Shown here: in pieces, positions 1 through 7,133 of the stretch
How positions within the stretch are numbered: the stretch's first letter is position 1
Layout: each line of letters opens with the position of its first letter
NCBI GenBank assembly: GCA_003218885.1
Contig: QHOV01000094.1
Location: 1 to 33,354 of the forward strand
DNA from: Verrucomicrobiota bacterium
GTDB taxonomy: Bacteria > Verrucomicrobiota > Verrucomicrobiia > Chthoniobacterales > UBA10450
Direction: 5' to 3'
DNA: 33,354 nt
Made by a program: the position numbers and the translations under genes
The notes under the pieces: generated by a model
Told to the model about the DNA's origin: nothing
The model's input: the letters and a program-made list of their open reading frames with translations, nothing else
The model's database searches: none

Positions 1-510
1 TTCCCTCGCGGTACTTGTTCACTATCGGTCGCCAATTAGTATTTAGGCTTACGCCGTGGTCGGCGCAGATTCATACGAAGTTTCACGTGCATCGTATTAC
101 TCAGGAAATCCCTAGGCGTGCTCGGGTTTTCGGTTACGGGTCTTTCACCCTCTATGGCGCAGCTTTCCAGAAGCTTCACCTAACCTTTGCACTACCACAT
201 CGGGCTCCTACAACCCCGATCGATAAATCGACCGGTTTAGCCTGTTCCGCTTTCGCTCGCCACTACTGACGGAATCTCTTTCGATTTCTTTTCCTCCGGT
301 TACTGAGATGTTTCACTTCACCGGGTGTCGCGATGTTCCTGCTATGGATTCACAGGAACTCGAGCAAGTATTACCTCGCTCAGGTTACCCCATTCGGAAA
401 TCTACGGGTCAAAGCGTGTTTGCCGCTGTCCGTAGCTTATCGCAGCTTACCACGTCCTTCATCGCCTATTGGCACCAAGGCATCCATGATGCGCTCTTTG
501 TAGCTTGATC
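1..510 (-). rRNA. 23S ribosomal RNA, 5' portion (runs off left edge)
   Basis: Read on the minus strand, this begins with a GATCAAGCTACAAAGAGCGC-like start that aligns by eye with the E. coli 23S 5' end. The conserved GGATGCCTTGG, GGCGATGAAGGACGTG, TTTCCGAATGGGG and GACCGATAGTGAACAAGTACC blocks then follow in the correct order. About the first 500 nt of the molecule are present and the 3' part lies outside the window. The gene upstream on the same strand is a protein-coding methyltransferase about 480 nt away. There is therefore no 16S gene or spacer tRNA in the usual 16S-ITS position. The 5' end is placed by alignment and is uncertain by a few bases. Open reading frames across this stretch are not real genes. 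Confidence 0.97.
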
Positions 511-517
511 AATCTGT

Positions 518-578
518 TCTGGTCTTTCGACCAGAGATTCTTTGATAACTGAAACTCTCTCATCGTCATGCGACGATG
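518..578 (-). other. Two short hairpins just upstream of 23S
   Basis: Two perfect 7-bp stem-loops sit in the leader. At 518-535, arms TCTGGTC/GACCAGA enclose a GAAA tetraloop in the transcribed sense. At 561-578, arms CATCGTC/GACGATG enclose a 4-nt loop. They lie within about 70 nt of the 23S 5' end, where rRNA processing helices normally form. The stems are seen directly; a role in processing is inferred from position only. Confidence 0.5.
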
Positions 579-632
579 CTTGATTTCAGACTCAGCTCTT
601 AAAGTTGTATTTCTTACTACCCTGTATGTAGA

Positions 633-643
633 TGTCAAAGAAC
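633..643 (-). promoter_or_regulatory. boxA-like antitermination element (or overlapping -35)
   Basis: The transcribed strand reads GTTCTTTGACA, very close to the rRNA boxA consensus (T/G)CTCTTTAACA bound by NusB/NusE. It sits about 125 nt upstream of the 23S start, the usual place for a leader boxA. The same bases contain TTGACA, and a TAAGAA lies 16 nt downstream. It could therefore instead be, or also act as, the -35 of a proximal promoter. A boxA in front of an isolated 23S would let the gene be antiterminated on its own. Confidence 0.5.
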
Positions 644-670
644 CAGCTTCTCTGGTACATTTAAGACCAC

Positions 671-771
671 AAAAAAACTCAATTTCGAATCCGACTTGAA
701 CTCGGTCTACCGCACACAGACAGACTGTGCGGAGGCAGCTCCGACAAATCAGGTCGGGACAAAATTGAGTT
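671..771 (-). ncRNA. Cloverleaf-like structured RNA ending in a U-run, upstream of 23S
   Basis: On the minus strand a perfect 10-bp helix (AACTCAATTT at 762-771 with AAATTGAGTT at 676-685) closes three consecutive stem-loops. These are CCGAC/GTCGG (741-757, 7-nt loop), CCGCACA/TGTGCGG (710-732, 9-nt loop) and CCGA/TCGG (691-705, loop containing TTCAA). The closing helix runs straight into seven U residues (671-677), as in an intrinsic terminator. The overall shape recalls a tRNA cloverleaf. It is not a tRNA: there is no 7-bp acceptor stem, no normal anticodon arm and no CCA end. It could be a leader attenuator for the 23S transcript or an independent small RNA ending before the 23S promoter. 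The pairings are seen directly; function is inferred. Confidence 0.5.
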
Positions 772-804
772 CCAATTTGCAGTCCCCAGATGTACGTAGA
801 ACGC

Positions 805-838
805 ACTCCTAGATAGAGGAGTCCCGCTTCGTGCGGGA
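805..838. other. Tandem hairpins in the 23S upstream region
   Basis: Two adjacent inverted repeats share bases. ACTCCT (805-810) pairs with AGGAGT (817-822), and TCCCGC (822-827) pairs with GCGGGA (833-838). Because the first two share base 822, the stems could be mutually exclusive. There is no U-run in either direction, so they are not good intrinsic terminators. They fall at the predicted transcription start of the upstream promoter candidate. Confidence 0.35.
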
Positions 839-843
839 TCTCT

Positions 844-871
844 AAAATACTCGAAATTCAGTGGGCGTCAA
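844..871 (-). promoter_or_regulatory. Candidate sigma-70 promoter for the 23S leader
   Basis: The minus strand shows TTGACG (866-871), a 16-nt spacer and TATTTT (844-849). It lies downstream of the methyltransferase stop and upstream of the cloverleaf RNA, boxA-like site and 23S. An isolated 23S gene needs its own promoter, and this is the best consensus match I found in the gap. No UP element or stringent discriminator is obvious. Confidence 0.35.
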
Positions 872-989
872 TCTAAACTGACTGATTTTCTCAGAATTAT
901 GTTCTATCGCAACAACTTTGAACCCAAAGAGTTACACAGCGACTATGGCGATGCGATGGATAACCAAAGCGCTAGAGAGCCGTGGTCAA

Positions 990-2225
990 CTAGCGCTCAT
1001 GGCCAAACTCTGCATATGGATCGTTGAACGGCCTACCATGGGCGGCCTGTGATTCTTGTATCGCCGTAGCAACTACCACTTTGTCGAGAAGCCGGGTGTG
1101 ATTCGAATCATAAAGGCGGAACTCGTATGTGCAGCCTGTTCGGATCCAATTTGCAGCAGCAGAACCTTGGCGCGAAGTTGCGAATAACGATTCTGGCTGG
1201 CCATCGATGGAAACGTAAACCTTTCCGGAAGCGGCCGTAGCCGTGTTCCATGAAATCATTGTCTTAACGGTGTCTTTGTGAGCAGGCACTGGGTTGGGCG
1301 ACGCAGAGATCGTTGGCACGATCTTGCTCCGGAGAAGGCAGAAGGCTCGCTCGTCCCGCTCCGGATTGGCTGGTGTAGAGTTCGACGTAACGCCGATGCT
1401 CAAGTACGACAGAAGGTCCCACCCCGTGCGATTGATCAGCCTCTTCAACCCTTCATCTGAGAAAATCCAGAAGTTGGTGCTGTCGTTGTTGCATTCCCGT
1501 GGACCGAGCAAATATGCAATCGGCCCTTGTGAAATGGATTGGCCGTTATCTGTTTGCCGAGCTATGCGTGTGCTTAGGAAGCAGTACCTCGCGATTGCAG
1601 CAACCTTCTCCAAGACGAAGAACGGATTTTTCAAATGATAGAGAACTCCCAGGAGAAAGATGGCGTCATATTTTTTGCCAGAGAGAGTGAACTGCGAGTC
1701 CAAATCAACTGTTTGGATTGCAACGGTTGAGCGCAGAGCTTCCTTGAGGATCTGGGCCCCTTCCAGGTGATTAAAATTGGTGGGTTCGTTGTCGATTAAA
1801 TCCACGGACAACCCCATCTTCTCCAAAAGAAATGCGAGGTCGCCGTCCGCGGCTCCAATATCAGCGATTTTCCCATGCGGACCTCGGCATAGCTGCAACA
1901 AATCAAGCCCCGCACTTGCCAAAAGCTGCTCTAAGACGCCGACGTTTCGCAAAGTGTTGTAGGGATACCAAAATGACTTGGGCCGGTGCGCCAATTTAAT
2001 TTCCCCAAGACTGCGCTCAGCTGTCATAGCCAGCTGGCGAAGTGGCGATTTAGTCCGTTCAAGAGTTTTTCGTTGCTGCCCCGCTTCGAGAGAGTCGGCA
2101 TTGCTACCTTGCGCGCGATTGCAGGCTGCGCGTGGAAGGCAGTCAGAAAATAGGCGGAGCGCCTTCGATAGCGTTTTTCCCGAGGCGTTGCCGTTCCCAA
2201 CCGCGAGAAGCTGTTTTAGTGTCAC
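990..2225 (-). CDS. SAM-dependent methyltransferase with C-terminal PNPVP beta-sandwich-like domain
   Basis: Class I methyltransferase: the SAM-binding motif I reads IADIGAADGDLAFLLE, followed by an acidic end of strand 2 (VDLIDNEP) and a motif IV-like stretch (YDAIFLLGVLYHL). The FWYPYNTLRN sequence before the fold recalls tRNA uridine-5-oxyacetate methyltransferase-type (DUF1698) enzymes, but the setting suggests glycan or small-molecule methylation. Residues about 306-386 form a separate module (ASPNPVP, SW, LFA, YEFRLY) that also occurs at the N terminus of the methyltransferase at 9866-11200. The annotated start is GTG. The first ~65 residues are poorly conserved-looking, and an internal ATG at 2027 (MTAERS) is a reasonable alternative. 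It is the last island gene before the 23S region. The substrate is unknown. Confidence 0.8.
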   Translation of the reverse strand: MTLKQLLAVGNGNASGKTLSKALRLFSDCLPRAACNRAQGSNADSLEAGQQRKTLERTKSPLRQLAMTAERSLGEIKLAHRPKSFWYPYNTLRNVGVLEQLLASAGLDLLQLCRGPHGKIADIGAADGDLAFLLEKMGLSVDLIDNEPTNFNHLEGAQILKEALRSTVAIQTVDLDSQFTLSGKKYDAIFLLGVLYHLKNPFFVLEKVAAIARYCFLSTRIARQTDNGQSISQGPIAYLLGPRECNNDSTNFWIFSDEGLKRLINRTGWDLLSYLSIGVTSNSTPANPERDERAFCLLRSKIVPTISASPNPVPAHKDTVKTMISWNTATAASGKVYVSIDGQPESLFATSRQGSAAANWIRTGCTYEFRLYDSNHTRLLDKVVVATAIQESQAAHGRPFNDPYAEFGHER

Positions 2226-2281
2226 GCCATAATTTGGCGCAGCGGAGGGCCAGCAACAGATAGACCTGACCGAATATTTTT

Positions 2282-2298
2282 GTAGTACTAGACCCTAC
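2282..2298. promoter_or_regulatory. 17-bp imperfect palindrome, copy A
   Basis: GTAGTACTAGACCCTAC lies in the gap between the response regulator (ends 2336) and the methyltransferase start at 2225. It matches the sequence at 5467-5483 at 13 of 17 positions. GTAG/CTAC arms form the dyad. It is a candidate operator for the adjacent NarL-type regulator, whose family binds short imperfect inverted repeats. The assignment is inference from position and similarity only. Confidence 0.35.
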
Positions 2299-2335
2299 AC
2301 GCATTCGCTTGCGCATGACACCGGAGAGTGAATGG

Positions 2336-3019
2336 TCACTTTACATTGGTAGCATCTTCCCAGCGAATGGCCGCGCGAAGCAGCTCGCCTAGGGAGCTGA
2401 CGCCGAATTTTTCCTTTGCGCGCGCGCAGTAAGCTTGCACGGTTTTCACACTCAGGTGCAGATCCTCAGCGATCTCCGAAGTCGTCCGCCCCTGGCCGAG
2501 GAGCCGGAATATTTCCAATTCGCGATCGCTTAAACGTTCCACCGGAGAGGCCTCTGCGGTTTTAGGCGAGGCGCTGAACCGGCGCGCCATGCTGTTGACG
2601 ACCCTTTCGCTTACGTAAACACTGCCCTCAAGCACACGACGAATGCAAGTGAGGACACTCTTGGTGGTCTCGCGTTTCATAACGTAACCACGCGCGCCAG
2701 CGCGCAGAGCGCGCTCGGCATATAATGCTTCGTCGTGCATCGAGAGGACGACTAGCGCAACCAGCGGGAACTGACTCTCCAGGTTTTTGATTAGTTCCAA
2801 TCCCGATTCATTTTTGAGAGAGATATCGATAAGCGCGATATCTGGCCGCGCTTTTGCAATGCCAGCGATGGCGCTGGCCGAGTCTTCCGCCTCGCCGCAG
2901 ACTATGAGGTCACTCTGTGTGTTAATAAGATTGGTGAGCCCCTCACGGACAAGGGGGTGATCATCAACAAGGAAAATCCGACGTCTGCGGGTAGTAGTGA
3001 TAGAAGGGTTTGCGTTCAT
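2336..3019 (-). CDS. NarL/FixJ-family response regulator (REC + LuxR-type HTH)
   Basis: The N-terminal receiver domain (about 13-130) has the acidic pair D19-D20, phospho-acceptor D65 in LIDISL, the conserved Ser in VVLSMHD and Lys in YVMKRE. A linker leads to a LuxR-type helix-turn-helix (about 163-208: LSDRELEIFRLL and TSEIAEDLHLSVKTVQ). It should act as a phosphorylation-controlled transcription factor. Its start overlaps the kinase stop by 4 nt (ATGA), a typical coupled kinase-regulator pair. It sits inside a sulfotransferase/methyltransferase island, so it probably controls these genes, perhaps through the 17-bp palindromes at 2282 and 5467. Target genes are inferred. Confidence 0.93.
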   Translation of the reverse strand: MNANPSITTTRRRRIFLVDDHPLVREGLTNLINTQSDLIVCGEAEDSASAIAGIAKARPDIALIDISLKNESGLELIKNLESQFPLVALVVLSMHDEALYAERALRAGARGYVMKRETTKSVLTCIRRVLEGSVYVSERVVNSMARRFSASPKTAEASPVERLSDRELEIFRLLGQGRTTSEIAEDLHLSVKTVQAYCARAKEKFGVSSLGELLRAAIRWEDATNVK

Positions 3020-4209
3020 ATTGCGAAATTTGATTCGCTGTGAGTTGGAATCCTTAGCTTACACGTCGCAACTGTTCCGCTGCGGCCGTGTCGCTGGACG
3101 CTCAACGTTGCGCCAATTAACGCCGCGCCATGGCGCATCAAGCGAAGCCCAAGTCCTTTTGAATCTGACAGCTTATCTGAAAATCCGATTCCATCATCTT
3201 CGATTGCCAGGGTAAGTTTGGAGCCATCTACAGTTAAGCGAATGTCGATTCGCTCGGCGGCAGCGTGTTTCGCGGCATTGGTGGCCGCCTCCTGAGCAAT
3301 TCTGTAGAGCTGCGTTGCAACCACAGAATCGCGCACGGGAATTGACTCTTGTCCGTGAAAAATGCAGTTGGTGGCAAATCGCTCGCTTATGTTCTCGGCA
3401 AGGACCTCCAAGGCTACGCTTAAGCCGTCTGCTTCCAGCTCCGGCGAAAAGAAACCCCGCGCCATATTACGCGTGAGATCGATCCCTTCTTCGACGTAGT
3501 GCACGAGTTTTTCTGCCTCTGTTACCTCTGGCGCCGATTTCGCAGCGAGCTTCTCTTTCAACACTTGGGCCGCGAGAGCGGTGCCTGTCAGGTGTTGGCC
3601 GAGTCTGTCATGGAGATCCTGTCCCAAGCGCCGTCGTTCACGATCCGCCACTTGCGCGATTTCCCGGTCGAGCCGCTGGCGCTCGACCACCTCGCGCTGC
3701 AAAGCTACTGTCCGTTCCTGAACACGTCGATCCAACTCACCGACAAGTGTCCGCAACTTGGATAACAAACCGGCAAACAGCGCATAAGAGACAAAAGCCA
3801 TCCCGGCATTCCAAAAACCGAGAGCAGGGATTCCAGCTGCAACGTCTGACAGCAGCGATACGGCAATGCTGACAACGGCAATTCCGAGAGCGGTAAGCAG
3901 GCTGCCAAACCAGGCGGCCAAAGAAATCGGCAGAAGATAAAAGAGAAGGAGCGGGCGCTCGTATCCCGTCAAATAATCGATGTATCCCACGATTGCCACA
4001 AGCAAAAGGGATACGACGATTAGAGCCTCCCGGGAAACTCTGAAGGGAGGAAAATTGCGCAGATTCGCCATAATGCTGTCGAGCCTGGAGCGGCGTGGAA
4101 TCGTGTCGATAGGTGTCTCCATCGCTTTTATAAACCTACCGGCGGGATGGACACTATTCGCCACCGGGAGCGCCGGATTCTGCATTTCCTCCTGCTGGGT
4201 ATCTTCCAT
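3016..4209 (-). CDS. Membrane sensor histidine kinase, NarX/DesK type (HisKA_3)
   Basis: An N-terminal cytosolic segment is followed by about four membrane helices (residues ~60-150, no large periplasmic sensor domain). A coiled linker follows, then a HisKA_3 dimerization box (RRRLGQDLHDRLGQHL) with phospho-acceptor His200. The HATPase_c domain has an N-box (ATNAAKHA) and G-boxes (IEDDGIGF, GLGLRLMRHGA). Without an extracytoplasmic domain it probably senses a membrane or intramembrane signal. The first ATG overlaps the upstream sulfotransferase by 56 nt; an internal ATG at 4122 would remove the overlap. A GAGGA about 10 nt upstream favours the longer form. It is translationally coupled to the response regulator through a 4-nt overlap. 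Confidence 0.93.
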   Translation of the reverse strand: MEDTQQEEMQNPALPVANSVHPAGRFIKAMETPIDTIPRRSRLDSIMANLRNFPPFRVSREALIVVSLLLVAIVGYIDYLTGYERPLLLFYLLPISLAAWFGSLLTALGIAVVSIAVSLLSDVAAGIPALGFWNAGMAFVSYALFAGLLSKLRTLVGELDRRVQERTVALQREVVERQRLDREIAQVADRERRRLGQDLHDRLGQHLTGTALAAQVLKEKLAAKSAPEVTEAEKLVHYVEEGIDLTRNMARGFFSPELEADGLSVALEVLAENISERFATNCIFHGQESIPVRDSVVATQLYRIAQEAATNAAKHAAAERIDIRLTVDGSKLTLAIEDDGIGFSDKLSDSKGLGLRLMRHGAALIGATLSVQRHGRSGTVATCKLRIPTHSESNFAI

Positions 4210-5272
4210 CTTTTCGGGTTCCTCGTCGAAAAGATTCGCGCAGCGCCCTCAACGGTGAACGGCGCCAATTGGAACGCTGCCGTCGGGCGCGAAGATGCTG
4301 AATAATTGTGCTTTTCCTATCGACCTCCATCGCAAGTCTACGATATTCGCTGGCTATAGTCGCTACGAACTGTACCTGCTTATCAAACGCGGCCTCTATT
4401 TCTTGGATGGCCGCCGGCGAAGCCTCCAGTGGTTGCGAACTCTCTTCGACTTCGCGGCAAAGACGCATTGCCTGCTCGACGAGGCTCGGATCCGTTTCGC
4501 GGCTGTCAATTCGAAAATCAGCGGGAACATTGGAACTGTTGATTCTTTGCGCGAGCGGCTCCAGACACTCGGGCGTGTAGGGTTCACCGAGGAAGCTAAA
4601 CACGGATCGCAGGGCAGCTTCCGGTGTATCTATGAGATCGGAATGCCGTATTCGAAAGACGACGCTGGGCCCGTAGGCGCGTTCAGCCAAGAGACAGTTG
4701 CTCACCGTTCTCATCCAATAGCTGTATGCCTCCTGCGCATTGGCAGCCAACCTTTGTCCGCTGACGTGATGGAAGTGCAGCATTGATCGAACCACCGAAG
4801 TCACATCGCGGAAGATGTGGATGAATAGCGCCTCGGGAAAAAGGTTGCGTAAGCCGCAAATATGCAGGGAATACTCCGGCGTTCCGTCCACCCATCGCGT
4901 TTTCGCGTCATACTGCGGAACGAAACAATGGCTTGGAATCTTTGGGCCGGCAGCGCGCCTCCACCGTTTTCTATCAAGATCAAGACGGTGGCGCAGGATC
5001 AGGTCGTTAATGCTCTTGCCAAAGACGGCGGAGAATTCTGTTTTCGTCACATCCATCGAACCCAACAGGGAGTAGTCGCCGCGCGCGCTTCCGGTTTGAT
5101 AGTAAATGGCAAGATCAATGGCCAAGTTTCCCATCCAGCCAGATTCCTCGAGTGGAATAATGTTCGGATGCTGACCCAGGCACCAAGTAAGAATGCTTGT
5201 TCCAGACCGTGGCGACCCAACTACAAACATCGGTTTGTTTATCTCCGACAATGCTGTATTCGGGACTTGCAT
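4154..5272 (-). CDS. PAPS-dependent sulfotransferase family protein
   Basis: The N terminus carries the 5'-phosphosulfate-binding loop FVVGSPRSGTSIL (about 17-29). The 3'-phosphate-binding region is LFIHIFRDVTSVVRSML, with the expected Arg and Ser. A FLGEPY motif near residue 230 is shared with the paralogue at 8569-9615. The family transfers sulfate from PAPS to carbohydrate, tyrosine or small-molecule acceptors. The C-terminal ~60 residues are basic and probably disordered, and they overlap the kinase reading frame. It may be co-transcribed with the kinase and response regulator downstream. The acceptor cannot be deduced. No PAPS-synthesis genes are in the window. Confidence 0.88.
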   Translation of the reverse strand: MQVPNTALSEINKPMFVVGSPRSGTSILTWCLGQHPNIIPLEESGWMGNLAIDLAIYYQTGSARGDYSLLGSMDVTKTEFSAVFGKSINDLILRHRLDLDRKRWRRAAGPKIPSHCFVPQYDAKTRWVDGTPEYSLHICGLRNLFPEALFIHIFRDVTSVVRSMLHFHHVSGQRLAANAQEAYSYWMRTVSNCLLAERAYGPSVVFRIRHSDLIDTPEAALRSVFSFLGEPYTPECLEPLAQRINSSNVPADFRIDSRETDPSLVEQAMRLCREVEESSQPLEASPAAIQEIEAAFDKQVQFVATIASEYRRLAMEVDRKSTIIQHLRARRQRSNWRRSPLRALRESFRRGTRKDGRYPAGGNAESGAPGGE

Positions 5273-5466
5273 CCATGGACCGGAATTGTCGTCTGATGTG
5301 CGGCCTTACGCTCTTTCGCCTCTATCGGTGGAAAGTTTGCGCAGGCGCAGCCAACTGTTGGTGTGGGCTTTTTGCGTTCCGGCCGACACAGCGCGCTTTA
5401 GTTCCGGCTGTCCAATGATCCCGTAGAAAGATGGGCGACGATAGACGGACGCCGCCTAATATTTGT

Positions 5467-5483
5467 GTCGGACTAAATCCTAC
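5467..5483. promoter_or_regulatory. 17-bp imperfect palindrome, copy B
   Basis: GTCGGACTAAATCCTAC has near-symmetric arms (GT-GGA/TCC-AC around CTAAA). It lies in the divergent intergenic region between the sulfotransferases starting at 5272 (minus) and 5522 (plus). It resembles 2282-2298 at 13 of 17 positions. Sitting about 40 nt upstream of the plus-strand gene, it is placed to regulate one or both divergent genes. This is a candidate operator, not proven. Confidence 0.35.
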
Positions 5484-5521
5484 GTGCGCCTTAATATAGC
5501 CGAATTACCGTCTCTATATGC

Positions 5522-6292
5522 ATGAGTTCGTGTCGCGATAATATTTACATGATCACTTGTCCCGCGCGGACGGGCAGCACAATGCTGGTTCAGCTTTTGC
5601 GATCTCATCCGGACATCTGCTCACACGCCGAAGTTCTTTCCGGGAATAAGATTACGGGCATTACAGGTACCTACCGCCGTAAAAGCCTTGAACAGCCGGA
5701 TTTCATCGACCGGCTCACTATCGAAAGGGACCGCGATCCGGTTAAGTTTCTCTATAAAATTGTGCTCGATCTCCAAGGAAAAAAAGTTGTTGGATTCAAA
5801 CTCAAACACGACGAGTTGGTTCTGCCTGAATACAAGCGACTTCGGGACGAGATTGTGGGCGACCTCGATTTTCGAATCATTCATCTGCGGCGGCAAAATC
5901 TGCTCCGTCGTTATCTTTCATGGTACATCGCGAACAACGTCACCCATGTCACTCTGGCCGTTGAAGGCGACGCCATCCCAGAGATGCCGTCGGTAAAGCT
6001 CGATCCGGGTGCGTGCCAACATGACTTTGAGACAATACAACGACAAGCGGATGAGTTTAGGCAACTTTTCGCGCGCCATCCGAATTTCTCAATTGTGTAC
6101 GAGGAAATAGTCAGGGGCGAATCGGGGAAGCTCGCTTCCCTTCTGGATTTTCTGGGTGTGTCGCAACGGAAACTAACGACGACCACAAAGAAACTCGGTG
6201 CCGATAGTCTCCGCAGCGCAATTATTAACTTCGATGAACTGCGTTCCTATTTCGCCGGCAGCCCCTTTGCAGAGTTTTTTGAAGAGCCATGA
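5522..6292 (+). CDS. Sulfotransferase, tandem copy 1
   Basis: 256 residues. The 5'-phosphosulfate loop is ITCPARTGSTMLVQLL near the N terminus (about 11-26). The 3'-phosphate-binding strand is FRIIHLRRQNLLRRYLS, and LLDFLGVS marks the C-terminal helix typical of compact sulfotransferases. It is roughly two-thirds identical by eye to the next gene, including the first codons (atgagtt-gt-tcgcgataatatttac), so the pair is a local duplication. It differs in sequence from the minus-strand sulfotransferases at 4154 and 8569. No signal peptide, so it should act in the cytoplasm where PAPS is made. The acceptor is unknown. Confidence 0.87.
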   Translation: MSSCRDNIYMITCPARTGSTMLVQLLRSHPDICSHAEVLSGNKITGITGTYRRKSLEQPDFIDRLTIERDRDPVKFLYKIVLDLQGKKVVGFKLKHDELVLPEYKRLRDEIVGDLDFRIIHLRRQNLLRRYLSWYIANNVTHVTLAVEGDAIPEMPSVKLDPGACQHDFETIQRQADEFRQLFARHPNFSIVYEEIVRGESGKLASLLDFLGVSQRKLTTTTKKLGADSLRSAIINFDELRSYFAGSPFAEFFEEP

Positions 6293-6359
6293 AACTAAGA
6301 AGCCAAATTACGAAGATTGGATTTGATTGCTCTGAAGTGGCTGGAAAATCTAACTGAGT

Positions 6360-7133
6360 ATGAGTTTGTATCGCGATAATATTTACGTGATTACTTGTCC
6401 CGCCAGGACGGGCAGCACCATGTTGGTTCACCTCCTGCGGTCTCATCCGGAAATTTGCTCGCACGATGAAGTGTTTTCTTCGCCAGGTACGATTGGCGGG
6501 ATGACAGGTACCTACCTAATCAAGTGCCGCGCAGAGCCGGATTTTGTCAACTACCTGTCTGCCGAAAAAGATCGTGATCCAATCAAATTCCTTTACAAGA
6601 TCGTGCTTGATCTCCAAGGAAAAAAGGCTGTCGGCTTCAAGTTAAAACATGACGAACTAGTGCTACCTGGGTATAGGGGGTTACGAGAGGAGATCGTTAA
6701 TGACCGAGACTTCCGGATTATCCACCTGAGGCGCGAGAACTTACTTCGCCGTTATCTTTCGCACTATGTCGCAAACCGTGTAACTGGCGTCACACTGGTC
6801 GTTCGTGGCCAGACCATACCCGAAATGCAGCCCGTGGTGCTCGATCCGCACGAGTGCCAGAAGGATTTCGCAACCGTTTTGGCCCGGGAGAAGGAATTTG
6901 CACAACTCTTTGCGGAGCATCCCAGTTTTTCGGTTTCATACGAGCAGATGATTGCGCCTGGTGCTGAGAAGATCCAATCTCTCCTGGATTTTATCGGAGT
7001 ATCGCGGCGGGAACTGACTACCACCACGCGAAAGCTCGGTGGCAATGATTTGCGCCAGGTTATAGCTAATTTTGAAGAACTGCGAGATTACTTTGCGGAC
7101 GGTCCGTTTTCTAAATTCTTTGAAAATGCCTGA
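6360..7133 (+). CDS. Sulfotransferase, tandem copy 2
   Basis: 257 residues, a paralogue of the preceding gene with 67 nt between them. It keeps the same loop (ITCPARTGSTMLVHLL), the 3'-phosphate-binding segment FRIIHLRRENLLRRYLS and the C-terminal LLDFIGVSRRELTTTT. The binding loop is almost unchanged, while the segments around residues 40-60 and 140-160 diverge. That is the pattern expected if the copies kept chemistry but changed acceptor. Its last codons overlap the start of the methyltransferase (ATG at 7126, stop at 7131-7133), implying translational coupling of sulfation and methylation enzymes. Confidence 0.87.
   Translation: MSLYRDNIYVITCPARTGSTMLVHLLRSHPEICSHDEVFSSPGTIGGMTGTYLIKCRAEPDFVNYLSAEKDRDPIKFLYKIVLDLQGKKAVGFKLKHDELVLPGYRGLREEIVNDRDFRIIHLRRENLLRRYLSHYVANRVTGVTLVVRGQTIPEMQPVVLDPHECQKDFATVLAREKEFAQLFAEHPSFSVSYEQMIAPGAEKIQSLLDFIGVSRRELTTTTRKLGGNDLRQVIANFEELRDYFADGPFSKFFENA

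Noticed and set aside
1-510. Open reading frames on both strands (e.g. 15-269, 308-508)
   Set aside because: They lie within conserved 23S rRNA sequence and have no protein-family resemblance.
671-771. A tRNA gene, because the fold is cloverleaf-like and has a TTCAA loop
   Set aside because: The closing stem is 10 bp, the loops do not fit D/anticodon/T geometry, and the 3' end is a U-run rather than an acceptor end.
511-990. Possible 16S 3' end or spacer tRNA upstream of 23S
   Set aside because: No anti-Shine-Dalgarno CCTCC-type 16S tail, no helix 44/45 sequence and no tRNA-Ile/Ala fold was found; only leader-type hairpins.
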